A stretch of 37,255 nucleotides of DNA from DATLWN01 sp964422615 (GTDB taxonomy: Bacteria; Pseudomonadota; Zetaproteobacteria; Mariprofundales; Mariprofundaceae), in assembly GCA_964422615.1 (NCBI GenBank), contig CAYRBJ010000017.1, positions 1 to 37,255 on the forward strand, written 5' to 3'. Made by a program: the position numbers and the translations under genes. Under the pieces are notes generated by a model, which did not search any database, was not told the DNA's origin, and saw nothing but the letters and a program-made list of their open reading frames with translations. Below, piece by piece: positions 1 to 8,289 of the stretch (position 1 is the first letter of the stretch; each line of letters starts with the position of its first letter).

Positions 1-336
1 GTGATGTTCGGCATCTGGTCCTACCTGCGCCAGTTCATGTACACCAAGTTCATCATCGTGGTCGATGACGATATCGATTGCCGCTCGTGGACCGAGGTGG
101 TGTGGGCGGTTTCGACGCGCTGCGATCCGGCGCGTGATTTTACGATGGCCGAACACACACCGATTGACTATCTTGATTTTGCCTCGCCGGTGGCCGGTCT
201 TGGATCGAAGGTGGGCATCGATGCCACCAACAAGTGGGCGGGGGAAACCGGCCGGCAATGGGGGCACCCGATCTCCATGACCGAAGAGGTTCGCAGTCAT
301 GTGGATGAGATATGGGACGGTCTCGGGTTACAATAA
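1..336 (+). CDS. ubiD: UbiD-family 3-octaprenyl-4-hydroxybenzoate decarboxylase, C-terminal fragment
   Basis: This is the last 111 codons of a gene that begins before the window; the GTG at base 1 is an internal codon, not the start. The family decarboxylates 3-polyprenyl-4-hydroxybenzoate in ubiquinone synthesis, using prenylated FMN made by UbiX. The tail carries the strongly conserved UbiD C-terminal segments FMYTKFIIVVDDDID, TRCDPARDF, TPIDYLDFASPV, GSKVGIDATNKW and the closing HVDEIWDGLG, which match from memory the end of the E. coli protein almost block for block. The stop is TAA at 334-336. A 46-base gap separates it from the Sel1 gene. The assignment is secure for the family; the exact substrate rests on the close resemblance to ubiquinone-pathway UbiD. 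Confidence 0.93.
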   Translation: MMFGIWSYLRQFMYTKFIIVVDDDIDCRSWTEVVWAVSTRCDPARDFTMAEHTPIDYLDFASPVAGLGSKVGIDATNKWAGETGRQWGHPISMTEEVRSHVDEIWDGLGLQ

Positions 337-382
337 GGGGATAGAGGGATATTTCGATGGGATATTCACGCTGGGGTAAGAT

Positions 383-2320
383 ATGAGATTGGTCAAGGTC
401 GCAGCCATTGTGCTTGCCTTTGCACTGGTGGGCGTCGGGGCGGTCTATTTCGCAGTCTCGGGTAACAACTATCGGGTATCCAACAGCCGGGCGGTGGACC
501 AGGGGAAGGCCGCGTACGGCAAGGGGGATTTCAAGACGGCGATGAAGGATTTCATCCTCGCCGCCCGGCGGGGAAATGTCGAGGCCCAGTATTACGTGGG
601 GCAGTTGTACAAGTCGGGGATGGGCGTAGATCGTGACGATGCGGAAGCGGTGCGCTGGCTGAAGCTGGCCGCCCAACATGGAAACGCAAAAGCTCAGTAT
701 CTTCTGGGGCAGGAATATGAGGCCGGTCGCGGCGTGCCGCGACCGGATGACGTGGATGCGGCCCGCTGGTACCGCCGGGCGGCAGAGCAGGGCGATCCCG
801 ATGCGCAATTCCGTATGGCCGTGATGTCGATGGAAGGGCGCGGTATACCCCAGGATGATTTCGAGGCATTGCATTGGGCGATGGAGGCGGCCCGCAACGG
901 CAATGCCGATGCCGGGCATTACCTGCACCAAGTCGCCACCCATATCCAGGGCGATGCGAACAACGGCATCGCTCAGCAGCAGTTCGAACTATCCATGATG
1001 TATGCCAAGGGCATGGGCGTGGAGCGCGATCCCAAACAGGCCCGTAACTGGCTGGAACGTGCGGCGAAGTCCGGCCAAAGCGAGGCGCAATTCGAATTGG
1101 CGGAATCACTGGTATCGGACCCTTCCGAGGTGAACCAAGCGGCCAACTGGTACGAGTCGGCCGCCAAGCGGGGGAATATGCGGGCCGCTGCCGCCTTGGG
1201 AGCCCTGTATGCCGGTGCGGCGGACGGATTTCCCACCGATGGCAAAAAGGCCTTAACATGGCTTACACAGGCAACCGCGGCGAATGTGGGGATGGCGTGG
1301 CTCAACCTCGGAATCCTGTATCAGGAAGGCATTGGCGTGAGCCGGGATGATGCCAAGGCCATGAAAGCGTTCAGAAAGGCGGCCATGGTCGGCATTCCGC
1401 AGGCCCAGAATAATCTGGGCGTCATGTATGTCCTGGGCCGTTCCGGAGCGGTCAACATGGGACAGGCACTGCAATGGCTGACGGCAGCGGCGGGTGACAG
1501 CGACCGTGCAGCTTATAATCTGGGCCTGTTGTATGCCCGTGGCCAAGGCGTCGATCGCAACGATGATCTCGCCAGCCAGTGGTTGCACAAGGCGGAGTCG
1601 GGAGGCAACGCCCGGGCCATGTGGCTGCTCGGTCTGCTTTACGAACTTGGTCGCGGCGAGGGACAGAACGCGGTCGAGGCCGCCAAGTGGTATCAGCGGG
1701 CGGCGAACCAGGGGTTCGACGGTGCGCTGTTCAACCTGGCATGCATGTATCTGAACGGCCAGGGTATCAAGAGCGATCCTCGGAAGGCAGCCGAACTTTT
1801 TGCCAAGGCTGCGACGCAGGGGGATTTGGCGGCCAAGAATGATCTGGGTACGCTATACCAGGATGGACGCGGTGTGTCCTACGATCCGGCCAAGGCCTAC
1901 CGCCTCTATATGCAGGCGGCCAGCGCGGGCTATGCCCTGGCCCAGTTCAACCTGGCCAACCTGTATCGCAAGGGGGAAGGCGTGGCGCAGGACGATACCA
2001 AGGCGGTGTTTTGGTATCGAAAGGCGGCGGACCAGGGACTGCCGGCAGCCGAGAATTCATTGGGATACATGATGGCGAGTGGCCGCGGCACCACGCTGGA
2101 TGTGCGCGAGGCGGCAAGCCTGTTCAAGGCTGCCGCTTCGCATGGTCTGGCGGACCTTGCCAATCCGAATCTCTCCGCCCTGAAGGCCGGCAATCAAAAG
2201 AAGGATTTTGCGCTGACTAATATTCTCCGTGATACCCGTACTCGAGACGGCATCTTGAAGAAGGATGCGATCGACCTGGGGCATTGGCTGGCGTTCGTGC
2301 GCCGGCCGGTGGTGCACTGA
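383..2320 (+). CDS. Large Sel1-repeat (tetratricopeptide-like) exported or membrane-anchored protein
   Basis: A 645-residue protein. Residues 5-26 are a hydrophobic segment (VAAIVLAFALVGVGAVYFAV) that is either a signal anchor or an uncleaved signal peptide, placing the rest in the periplasm. Almost all the remainder is built of roughly 14 Sel1-like repeats of about 36 residues, with recurring cores such as AQYYVGQLYKSGMGV, WYRRAAEQGDPDAQ and LGTLYQDGRGV. Sel1 repeats form alpha-alpha superhelices that bind other proteins; no enzymatic motif is visible. The start ATG follows a GGGG-rich stretch about 9 bases upstream. It lies just upstream of the cobalamin promoter but is not evidently part of that operon. 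The partner protein and function cannot be read from the sequence. Confidence 0.85.
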   Translation: MRLVKVAAIVLAFALVGVGAVYFAVSGNNYRVSNSRAVDQGKAAYGKGDFKTAMKDFILAARRGNVEAQYYVGQLYKSGMGVDRDDAEAVRWLKLAAQHGNAKAQYLLGQEYEAGRGVPRPDDVDAARWYRRAAEQGDPDAQFRMAVMSMEGRGIPQDDFEALHWAMEAARNGNADAGHYLHQVATHIQGDANNGIAQQQFELSMMYAKGMGVERDPKQARNWLERAAKSGQSEAQFELAESLVSDPSEVNQAANWYESAAKRGNMRAAAALGALYAGAADGFPTDGKKALTWLTQATAANVGMAWLNLGILYQEGIGVSRDDAKAMKAFRKAAMVGIPQAQNNLGVMYVLGRSGAVNMGQALQWLTAAAGDSDRAAYNLGLLYARGQGVDRNDDLASQWLHKAESGGNARAMWLLGLLYELGRGEGQNAVEAAKWYQRAANQGFDGALFNLACMYLNGQGIKSDPRKAAELFAKAATQGDLAAKNDLGTLYQDGRGVSYDPAKAYRLYMQAASAGYALAQFNLANLYRKGEGVAQDDTKAVFWYRKAADQGLPAAENSLGYMMASGRGTTLDVREAASLFKAAASHGLADLANPNLSALKAGNQKKDFALTNILRDTRTRDGILKKDAIDLGHWLAFVRRPVVH

Positions 2321-2333
2321 CGATCAAATCGGC

Positions 2334-2361
2334 TCGACAATCCGTTCCTACCAGCTAGATT
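2334..2361 (+). promoter_or_regulatory. Candidate sigma70 promoter for the cobalamin uptake operon
   Basis: TCGACA at 2334-2339 (5 of 6 matches to the -35 consensus) is followed after 16 bases by TAGATT at 2356-2361 (4 of 6 to the -10 consensus). The predicted transcript would start near 2368, right at the 5' edge of the cobalamin riboswitch, which supports the call. Confidence 0.5.
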
Positions 2362-2369
2362 AGCTCCAT

Positions 2370-2552
2370 GCTTCGGGTGCCCTGACCGCCTTTCGGCGGC
2401 AGGGTGAAACGGGAAGTCCGGTGCGATCATCATGATCCATTCCGGCGCTGCCCCCGCAACTGTAAGCCTGACAAATCCGTTCGTACGCCACTGGGTAACC
2501 GGGAAGGCATGGATGGAGGCGGAGGAAGGCAAGCCAGGAGACCGGCCCGCAG
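2370..2552 (+). promoter_or_regulatory. Cobalamin riboswitch (B12 box aptamer) upstream of btuB
   Basis: The leader contains the hallmark conserved blocks of the adenosylcobalamin aptamer in the right order: GGTGCCCTGACCGCC near the 5' side, GGGAAGTCCGGTG (2411-2423), the core GCTGCCCCCGCAACTGTAA (2446-2464), CCACTGGG with GGGAAGGC downstream, and the closing AAGCCAGGAGACCGGCC (2531-2547). These riboswitches bind adenosylcobalamin or related corrinoids and switch off expression of B12 uptake or synthesis genes, which fits the btuB-tonB-btuFCD genes that follow. The expression platform probably lies between 2553 and 2693, where a long hairpin covers the btuB ribosome-binding site. Confidence 0.95.
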
Positions 2553-2555
2553 CAC

Positions 2556-2570
2556 GGCGTCATGGACGCC
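2556..2570 (+). other. Short perfect hairpin directly after the riboswitch
   Basis: GGCGTC-ATG-GACGCC is a perfect 6-bp stem with a three-base loop. The loop is an in-frame ATG relative to btuB, which argues against translation starting there. It may be part of the switching structure. No T-run follows, so it is not a classic terminator. Confidence 0.4.
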
Positions 2571-2627
2571 ATCACGGGCATGCCTCGGCGGGAGGTGGTT
2601 CCTGGTCTGTCAGAGATGACATCCAGA

Positions 2628-2683
2628 TTCCTTTCGCTGCGAGCTGCCCGCATATCAACCATGCGCGGCGGGCGCGAAAGGAG
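2628..2683 (+). promoter_or_regulatory. Hairpin that sequesters the btuB ribosome-binding site
   Basis: TCCTTTCGC at 2629-2637 pairs perfectly with GCGAAAGGA at 2674-2682, with a T-G wobble (2628/2683) extending it. Inside this, GCCCGC at 2646-2651 pairs with GCGGGC at 2668-2673, stacked directly on the outer stem's 3' strand. The whole Shine-Dalgarno sequence AAAGGAG (2677-2683) is therefore buried in 15 base pairs. With the aptamer about 80 bases upstream, the simplest reading is translational control: bound cobalamin would favour this closed form. Confidence 0.65.
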
Positions 2684-2690
2684 CAATCGA

Positions 2691-4619
2691 GTGTATCATT
2701 CCAGTAATAAATTTGCGGTCCAAGGGCTGTTCGCCTTGGGGTGGGTTTTGGCGGCCGTGCCTCCCTCGGCAATGGCCGGGACCGGCAACCTTGGCACTAT
2801 CGACGTGACGGCTGAACGCCAGCCCTCGCCGACAGCAGCATCCGCGGTGCCGGTGACCGTCATCGACCGAAAGTCCATTGAAGCCAGCCATGCGCAGAAT
2901 GTGGCTGAACTGTTGCAGGGGCAGGCGGATATCATCGTGCGCGATAGCTCCGGCATAGGCATCAAACCGATGGTGGATCTGGGTGGTTTCGGCGAAACCG
3001 GGGCCTACAACAGCGTGGTGCTGATCGATGGAAGGCGGGTGAATTCCCCCGATCTTTCCGGAGTCGACTGGAACCAGATCCCGCTGGATCAGATCGAGCG
3101 CATCGAGATTTTGCACGGCGGCGGCGCCAGTCTGTACGGCTCCGGCACCGTCGGCGGCGTCATCAACATCATCACACGCATCCCCGAGGCCGGTGGGAAC
3201 CTGTCGGCGAGTGTCGGTTCCTTCGGCGGCAGGAGTGCGCAGGCCAGCCTTGGCATGGATACCGGTCGCACCCGAGTCGAGGCCAACGCTTCCGGCTTCC
3301 AGACCCTGGGCTATCGCGACAACGGTGAATATAACCGCTTCGATGGCGGCATCAGGGCGGAAAGCGACCTCCCTTCAGGCCTGAACCTGCGCCTGAGCGG
3401 CAACTATCACCATGATCGCATGGGGCTCCCCGGCGCCCTGTCTGCGGCCCAGATGGCTGCCAACCGTGTCCAGACCCGATATCCAGGTGACTATGCCCGC
3501 ACCAACGATGGTTATGTCGATGCTGGCATCGGCTGGCATCACGGGAGATTCGGTCTGGATGTGGATGGCGGCTTCCGTCGCAGGCAGTCCCACGCGATGT
3601 ATAGTGGCTACCGCATAGACTCGGTGATCAACACGCAGTCGCTGCGTCCGAAGCTTAGCTATGTTGCCGACTGGGGTGCGGTGCACGCACGCTGGCTTGC
3701 TGGAGCCGACCTGCAAACCAGTACAGGTGATTTATCCTCGTTCGCCTTCAGGCAGAATCGCGAGGGCATCTATGGTCATCTCGACATCGGGGATGAGGGC
3801 GGGCGTTGGAATTTTTCCGGGGGCATCCGCAGCGCCCAATTGCAAACCAGCTTTACGCATATGGTGGTCACCAGCTCGGCCACCGAGCAGAAACCGGCTT
3901 GGGATGTCGGGATTTCATATGCGTTGACCGATCATCTGCGGGCACGGTTGAATATGGAACAGTCGGTGCGCTTTCCGCTGCTGGACGAGCGCTACAATTA
4001 TACGACCAACACGGTCAATGTTTCGGTGAAGCCACAGACGGGCCGGCAGATGGGGGCGAGCCTGCGCTATACGCTGGGTGCGGCCTGGGTCGAGGCCTCG
4101 TTCAGGCGTGCCGACCTGACGAATGAGCTCTATTACGATCCTGCTGCGTTTGTAGATGAGAATTATGTAGGCGGTACCCGGCACGACGTGTGGATGGTCG
4201 TCGGCCATTGGCGTGCCTCCGGTCTGATGCAGCTATCTGCCAGCTATACCTACACCGCGGCCAGGTTCCGGAGTGGTATATATGCCGGGCACTGGATTCC
4301 GGCCGTGCCGCAACATCGCGCCGATCTCGGCTGGAGTGCCGACTGGACCAGGGTGCTGCGCACGGCGCTGAACCTGCGATATATCGGAAAATCCTATCTG
4401 ATCAGCGACCAGGCCAACGCCCATACCAAGCTCCCGGGCTATGCCGTGGCGGATGCCGTGGTCGACTATCGCTGGCAGCATGTGCAGATGTTCGCCCGCG
4501 TGAACAATCTGACGAACCGGAAATACAGCACATACGGCGTGGCATCCTCTTTCGGCTCGGATGGTTATTATCCCGCTGCCGGCATCTCGGCCAGCGCGGG
4601 AGCTCATTATCGCTTCTGA
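2691..4619 (+). CDS. btuB: TonB-dependent outer-membrane receptor, BtuB-type cobalamin transporter
   Basis: A 642-residue protein read from GTG 2691, chosen because AAAGGAG ends 7 bases before it and the product begins with a convincing signal peptide (hydrophobic VQGLFALGWVLAAV, cleavage after PPSAMA). The mature N-terminus has a TonB-box-like GTIDVTAE, then the plug domain with VDLGGFGE, VVLIDGRRVN and IERIEILHGGGASLYGSGTVGGVINI. The remainder alternates short amphipathic strands of a 22-strand barrel and ends in HYRF, the usual terminal aromatic residue for outer-membrane insertion. BtuB-type receptors import corrinoids using energy from TonB-ExbBD. Placement behind a cobalamin riboswitch and before btuFCD supports the substrate. 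An earlier in-frame ATG at 2562 lacks a ribosome-binding site. Confidence 0.9.
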   Translation: MYHSSNKFAVQGLFALGWVLAAVPPSAMAGTGNLGTIDVTAERQPSPTAASAVPVTVIDRKSIEASHAQNVAELLQGQADIIVRDSSGIGIKPMVDLGGFGETGAYNSVVLIDGRRVNSPDLSGVDWNQIPLDQIERIEILHGGGASLYGSGTVGGVINIITRIPEAGGNLSASVGSFGGRSAQASLGMDTGRTRVEANASGFQTLGYRDNGEYNRFDGGIRAESDLPSGLNLRLSGNYHHDRMGLPGALSAAQMAANRVQTRYPGDYARTNDGYVDAGIGWHHGRFGLDVDGGFRRRQSHAMYSGYRIDSVINTQSLRPKLSYVADWGAVHARWLAGADLQTSTGDLSSFAFRQNREGIYGHLDIGDEGGRWNFSGGIRSAQLQTSFTHMVVTSSATEQKPAWDVGISYALTDHLRARLNMEQSVRFPLLDERYNYTTNTVNVSVKPQTGRQMGASLRYTLGAAWVEASFRRADLTNELYYDPAAFVDENYVGGTRHDVWMVVGHWRASGLMQLSASYTYTAARFRSGIYAGHWIPAVPQHRADLGWSADWTRVLRTALNLRYIGKSYLISDQANAHTKLPGYAVADAVVDYRWQHVQMFARVNNLTNRKYSTYGVASSFGSDGYYPAAGISASAGAHYRF

Positions 4620-5262
4620 GCGCGGACACTGGGCGGCATGGGCAGCGGCCAGTGTCTGCGCCCATGCCATCGTGCTGGCCGCCATCCTGGTGTCCGCTCC
4701 ATCCGAGCTGACCTCGCATGCGGGGCCGGCGGTGATGCCGGTACAATTGGTGCCGGTCTCCCCGCTTCCGACCGCATCCCGGCAACGTCCACCGTCGACT
4801 GTGGCATCACGTACCCCGGCAACGGCGAAGCCGGCCAGCACGCGCCGCCGCAGTGGGCCCACAGCCTTGACCCGCACGGCTTTGCATCCGACACCGCTCC
4901 ATGCCCAGCGGCAGGTGGCCACGGCCAAAACAGTGGGTGTACGGCCCCCGGCAACCGCTTTTCGCGCCGCGGTATCGCCGCCTGCTGATATCGACACGGC
5001 TTCCGCCCATGATCTGGATCTGGTGCGTCGGCACCTGGAGCGCTTCAAGTTCTATCCGGAGGATGCCCGGCGGCGCGGTATCGGCGGTGATGTCGATATT
5101 GGATTCCGCCTGACCCGTGGCGGACGGGTGGCGCAGGTGAAGATTGATGCCTCGTCCGGCTATGCCCTGCTCGACCGGGCGGCCAAAGCTATCGTGGCGC
5201 GGGCGGTACCGTTTCCGGTCGATAGGGGGCGCTATCGTGTACGTCTACGCTTCTGGCCCTAG
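4561..5262 (+). CDS. tonB: TonB-family energy transducer
   Basis: A 233-residue protein with the TonB layout: a short cytoplasmic tail, one membrane helix around residues 25-45 (AAWAAASVCAHAIVLAAIL), a Pro/Ala/Thr/Arg-rich periplasmic linker, and a C-terminal TonB domain from about residue 155 (HLERFKFYPEDARRRGIGG, VDIGFRLTRGGRV, SSGYALLDRAAKAIV). TonB passes the proton-motive force from ExbB/ExbD to outer-membrane receptors. ATG 4561 overlaps the end of btuB by 59 bases; no better in-frame ATG or GTG is seen before the helix, so the start is somewhat uncertain (ATT 4606 is an alternative). No exbB or exbD accompanies it, so it probably shares ExbBD encoded elsewhere while serving the neighbouring BtuB. 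Confidence 0.85.
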   Translation: MVIIPLPASRPARELIIASERGHWAAWAAASVCAHAIVLAAILVSAPSELTSHAGPAVMPVQLVPVSPLPTASRQRPPSTVASRTPATAKPASTRRRSGPTALTRTALHPTPLHAQRQVATAKTVGVRPPATAFRAAVSPPADIDTASAHDLDLVRRHLERFKFYPEDARRRGIGGDVDIGFRLTRGGRVAQVKIDASSGYALLDRAAKAIVARAVPFPVDRGRYRVRLRFWP

Positions 5263-5263
5263 C

Positions 5264-6082
5264 ATGATGCGCCTGCTGTATATATTGCTGTGCCTGCTGG
5301 CCTGCGTTCCCGACGCATGGGCCGATGCGCGCGTGCTTGCCCTGACCCCGGCCGCCTGCGAGATGCTGTTTGCAATCGGTGCCGGGCCGCAGGTGGTCGG
5401 TGTCTCCGAGCACTGTGATTATCCGCCAGCTGCCCGTCACCTGCCGCGCATTGCCGACTACCGGCGCCTGTTCGTGGAGCCGGCGCTGCGTCTGAAGCCG
5501 ACGCTGGCCGTGAGCGGACAGGCGGATTTTCCCGGGCTGTCAGCGCTACGGAAGGAGGGCGTGCGGGTGATGCTCGTGCATCCCGCGTCGGTTAAGGGCG
5601 TGCTCGCTGCCATGCTGGCGCTTGGCAGGGCAACCGGCCATGGCTCCAGTGGAGGCACCGTTGTTGCCCGGCTGCGCCGGCGGCTCGACCGGCTTGCCGC
5701 CGGCATTTCAAGTCCACCGCTACCGGTGTTCTACGAGGACTGGCCGCAACCGTTGCTGACCGAGGGCGGCCCCAGTTTCATCACCGATGCCCTGCAACAT
5801 ATCGGCGCGCGCAACATCTTCTCCGCCATGCCGATGGAAACCCTGCGCACCAGCGTGGAGGCCGTGGTGCAGGCCCGTCCGAGGGCTATCATCGTGCCGG
5901 AGGTGTCGGAGAAAAGGCTGGTCGCGCGTCGGGCCTTCTGGCGCCATTGGCTTCCCGACGTGCCAGTGATCGGGGTTGATGCCGATTTGATGCAGCGGCC
6001 GGGGCCGAGGCTGATCGACGGCATGGCCGCGCTGCAGAGGCGCCTGACGTCTGTACGCGGGGTTGTGCATGCGGCCCGCTAG
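5264..6082 (+). CDS. btuF: Periplasmic cobalamin-binding protein of an ABC importer
   Basis: A 272-residue TroA/BtuF-like substrate-binding protein. It begins with a signal peptide (MMRLLYILLCLLACVPDAWA, cleavage before DARVLAL). The fold signatures are RVLALTPAACEMLFAIGAG, VVGVSEHCDYP, the second-lobe stretch PVFYEDWPQPLL, and FITDALQHIGARNIF. In this family the protein receives the corrinoid in the periplasm and docks onto BtuC2D2. The start ATG 5264 lies one base after the tonB stop (a second ATG at 5267 is equally possible), and the end overlaps btuC. Iron-siderophore binding proteins look similar; the cobalamin assignment rests on the riboswitch and on the adenosyltransferase at the operon's end. 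Confidence 0.85.
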   Translation: MMRLLYILLCLLACVPDAWADARVLALTPAACEMLFAIGAGPQVVGVSEHCDYPPAARHLPRIADYRRLFVEPALRLKPTLAVSGQADFPGLSALRKEGVRVMLVHPASVKGVLAAMLALGRATGHGSSGGTVVARLRRRLDRLAAGISSPPLPVFYEDWPQPLLTEGGPSFITDALQHIGARNIFSAMPMETLRTSVEAVVQARPRAIIVPEVSEKRLVARRAFWRHWLPDVPVIGVDADLMQRPGPRLIDGMAALQRRLTSVRGVVHAAR

Positions 6083-7016
6083 ACCTGCCGTTGCCCTGCT
6101 CCTCCTGCTTGTGCTGACGGCGGGCGTACTGGTTGTGGCGGCCAGCATGGGGCAGAGCTGGATTAATCCCTTTCATCCAGCTGACGCCACAAGCGCCGCC
6201 ATATACTGGCAACTGCGCTTGCCGCGGGTACTGACCGCCTTTGCTGTCGGTGGCCTGCTGTCGGTGGCCGGTGCCGGCTTTCAGGTGATGTTGCAGAATC
6301 CATTGGCCGAGCCCTATGTGCTCGGTGTAGCGGGCAGCGCCGCCGCCGGCGCGGTGGGTTGTGCGGCGTTGTTTCCGAATGTGGCCTGGGCCATGCCAGC
6401 CGGAGCCTTTGTCGGTGCCAGCCTAGGTATCGGCATCGTCGGCCTTTTTGCATCGCTGGGACCAGTGCGCCTGCTGCTGGCCGGCGTGGTGCTGGCCGCA
6501 TTCTGGGCGGCCGTGCTGGCCCTGCTGCTGTCGCTGCTACCTGCTCGCGAACTGGGGCGGGCCTTCGGCTGGATGCTCGGTGATCTGAGCGCCTCGCCAC
6601 TGTCCCCGACCCTGCTGCTCGTTGTCTTGGGGATCTCTGTGCTGGGCGGGTTGGCTGTTTCCACCTCGCTGGATCGCCTGCTGCTGGGCGAGAAGCAGGC
6701 GCGGGCGCTGGGGATACCGGTGCGCCGGCTGCATCTGGGTCTGTTGTTGGGGGCCTCGGCGATGACCGCTGTGGCGGTGACGGCGGCCGGCACCATCGGC
6801 TTTGTCGGCCTGGTGATTCCTCACATGATGCGCATGCTGATCGGACCGATGCACCGGCTGCTGATCCCGGCCGCCGCCCTGGCCGGCGGAGTATTGCTGG
6901 TGACGGCGGATACCGCGGCCCGCACGGTCGTGGCGCCGGCCGAGTTGCCGGTGGGCGTGCTGACGGCGATGATCGGAGTGCCGGTGTTTCTGGCGCTGCT
7001 GGTGCAGCGCCGATGA
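6069..7016 (+). CDS. btuC: Cobalamin ABC transporter permease (FecCD family)
   Basis: A 315-residue, very hydrophobic protein with about nine or ten membrane helices. FecCD-family hallmarks are RLPRVLTAFAVGGLLSVAG near residue 50, GAGFQVMLQNPLAEPYVLGV, FGWMLGD, ALGIPV, and the coupling region GFVGLVIPHMMRMLIG. It forms the homodimeric inner-membrane channel. ATG 6069 is preferred over an upstream TTG at 6063; it overlaps the end of the binding-protein gene by 14 bases, and its stop overlaps the ATPase start in an ATGA, which indicates translational coupling. Confidence 0.92.
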   Translation: MRPARPAVALLLLLVLTAGVLVVAASMGQSWINPFHPADATSAAIYWQLRLPRVLTAFAVGGLLSVAGAGFQVMLQNPLAEPYVLGVAGSAAAGAVGCAALFPNVAWAMPAGAFVGASLGIGIVGLFASLGPVRLLLAGVVLAAFWAAVLALLLSLLPARELGRAFGWMLGDLSASPLSPTLLLVVLGISVLGGLAVSTSLDRLLLGEKQARALGIPVRRLHLGLLLGASAMTAVAVTAAGTIGFVGLVIPHMMRMLIGPMHRLLIPAAALAGGVLLVTADTAARTVVAPAELPVGVLTAMIGVPVFLALLVQRR

Positions 7017-7756
7017 ACCGGCTTGCCATCGAGGGCATGGCCGTGTGGCGCGGTGGCCGGCGACTGGTCGAAGACCTGCACTGCGATGCCGCTTCCGGCT
7101 CGGTGACCGTGATCCTCGGTCCGAACGGTGCCGGCAAATCCACCCTGCTGCAGATGCTGGCGGGGGTGTTGCCGGGCAGCCATGCGCATGCATCATGGAT
7201 GGGTCGCCACCTCGGTGCCTACCTGCGGCGGGAATGGGCGGATGTCGTGTCCTGGCAGGGACCGGCCGCTTACGCTGATTTCGGGTTGCGGGTCGATCAG
7301 CGCCTGCATCTCGCAGCCGGCATGTCGACAGGGGGCGAGGCCGAGCGAATGCTGCGGGAACTGGATGTTTCCGGTCTGATGACCCGGCCATTGGCGCAGC
7401 TTTCCAGCGGCGAGCGCCAACGGGTCGAAGTGGCGGCAGCGATGCTGCGGCAGACGCCGGTGCTGTTACTGGATGAGCCGACGGCGCATCTGGATCTCAG
7501 GCATCAGGCCGCCTGCCTGCGCCTGATGCGTCAGCAGGCGGATGTCGGGGGTCGGGTGGTGCTGGTGGTATTACACGATGTGGCGCAGGCGGCAGCGGTG
7601 GCCGACCAGGTGGTGCTGCTGTATGGCGACGGGCGTAGCGAAACCGGGCCGGTGGAGGCGATGATGGTGCCCAAGCGGCTGCAGGCCTTGTATGGGACAC
7701 CGATGCGGGCTGTCGAGGGTGTAGGCTTGTTGCCGGATTTCCGGAGGATGGCATGA
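7013..7756 (+). CDS. btuD: Cobalamin ABC transporter ATP-binding protein
   Basis: A 247-residue ABC ATPase. Visible motifs: Walker A GPNGAGKST at 36-44, Q-loop around W81-Q82, the ABC signature LSSGERQ at 130-136, Walker B VLLLDEP at 150-156 with the catalytic Glu155, and the H-loop His in VVLHDV. It powers import through BtuC. It overlaps btuC and the next gene by 4 bases each (ATGA), so the proteins are made in step. Its length and motifs match BtuD/FecE ATPases; context favours cobalamin. Confidence 0.92.
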   Translation: MNRLAIEGMAVWRGGRRLVEDLHCDAASGSVTVILGPNGAGKSTLLQMLAGVLPGSHAHASWMGRHLGAYLRREWADVVSWQGPAAYADFGLRVDQRLHLAAGMSTGGEAERMLRELDVSGLMTRPLAQLSSGERQRVEVAAAMLRQTPVLLLDEPTAHLDLRHQAACLRLMRQQADVGGRVVLVVLHDVAQAAAVADQVVLLYGDGRSETGPVEAMMVPKRLQALYGTPMRAVEGVGLLPDFRRMA

Positions 7757-8289
7757 AGCGGCGTGAAAATCGGCAGGGATTGATCCTGGTGCTTACCGGT
7801 GATGGCAAGGGCAAGTCCTCCAGTGCCTTCGGTATGGTATTCCGGGCAGCGGCCTGGGGCATGCGAGTGTGCGTGATCCAGTTCATCAAGGGCCGCTGGA
7901 AAACGGGAGAACAGCAGGCGGCCGAGTGCTTCGACTCCATCGAATGGCATGCACTGGGCGACGGCTTCACCTGGGATACCAACGATCCGGAGCAGGATAA
8001 GGTGACGACGCGTGAGATCTGGGAGCTGTGCAAGAGCAAGGTGTGCTCCGCCGATTATGATCTGGTGGTGTTCGACGAGATCAACTACTGCTGTGGCTAC
8101 GGTTGGCTGAGCGGGGAGGAGATCGCCTCCTTCCTGCGCGACGAGCGGCCGCCGTGGATGCATGTGATCCTGACCGGGCGCGATGCCGCGCCCGAGGTGA
8201 TCGAAGTGGCGCACACGGTGACGGAGATGCGCAAGATCAAGCATGCCTTTGATCAGGGGATGGTCGCGGCACAGGGGATCGAGTTTTAG
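7753..8289 (+). CDS. cobO: Cob(I)alamin adenosyltransferase, CobA/CobO/BtuR type
   Basis: A 178-residue enzyme that transfers the 5'-deoxyadenosyl group of ATP to cob(I)alamin, trapping imported corrinoid as the active coenzyme. The N-terminal P-loop is GDGKGKSSSAFG; families usually have GKTT here, so Ser replaces Thr twice. Other family blocks are VIQFIKGRWKTGE, FTWDT, DLVVFDEINYCCGYGWL and VILTGRDAAPEVIEVAHTVTEM. The gene overlaps btuD by ATGA. Adenosylcobalamin, its product chain's end point, is also the ligand expected to shut the operon's riboswitch, so this gene closes a feedback loop. Confidence 0.95.
   Translation: MKRRENRQGLILVLTGDGKGKSSSAFGMVFRAAAWGMRVCVIQFIKGRWKTGEQQAAECFDSIEWHALGDGFTWDTNDPEQDKVTTREIWELCKSKVCSADYDLVVFDEINYCCGYGWLSGEEIASFLRDERPPWMHVILTGRDAAPEVIEVAHTVTEMRKIKHAFDQGMVAAQGIEF

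Noticed and set aside
2562..2690. btuB start at ATG 2562
   Set aside because: The ATG is the loop of a perfect hairpin and has no ribosome-binding site; GTG 2691 has one and yields a proper signal peptide.
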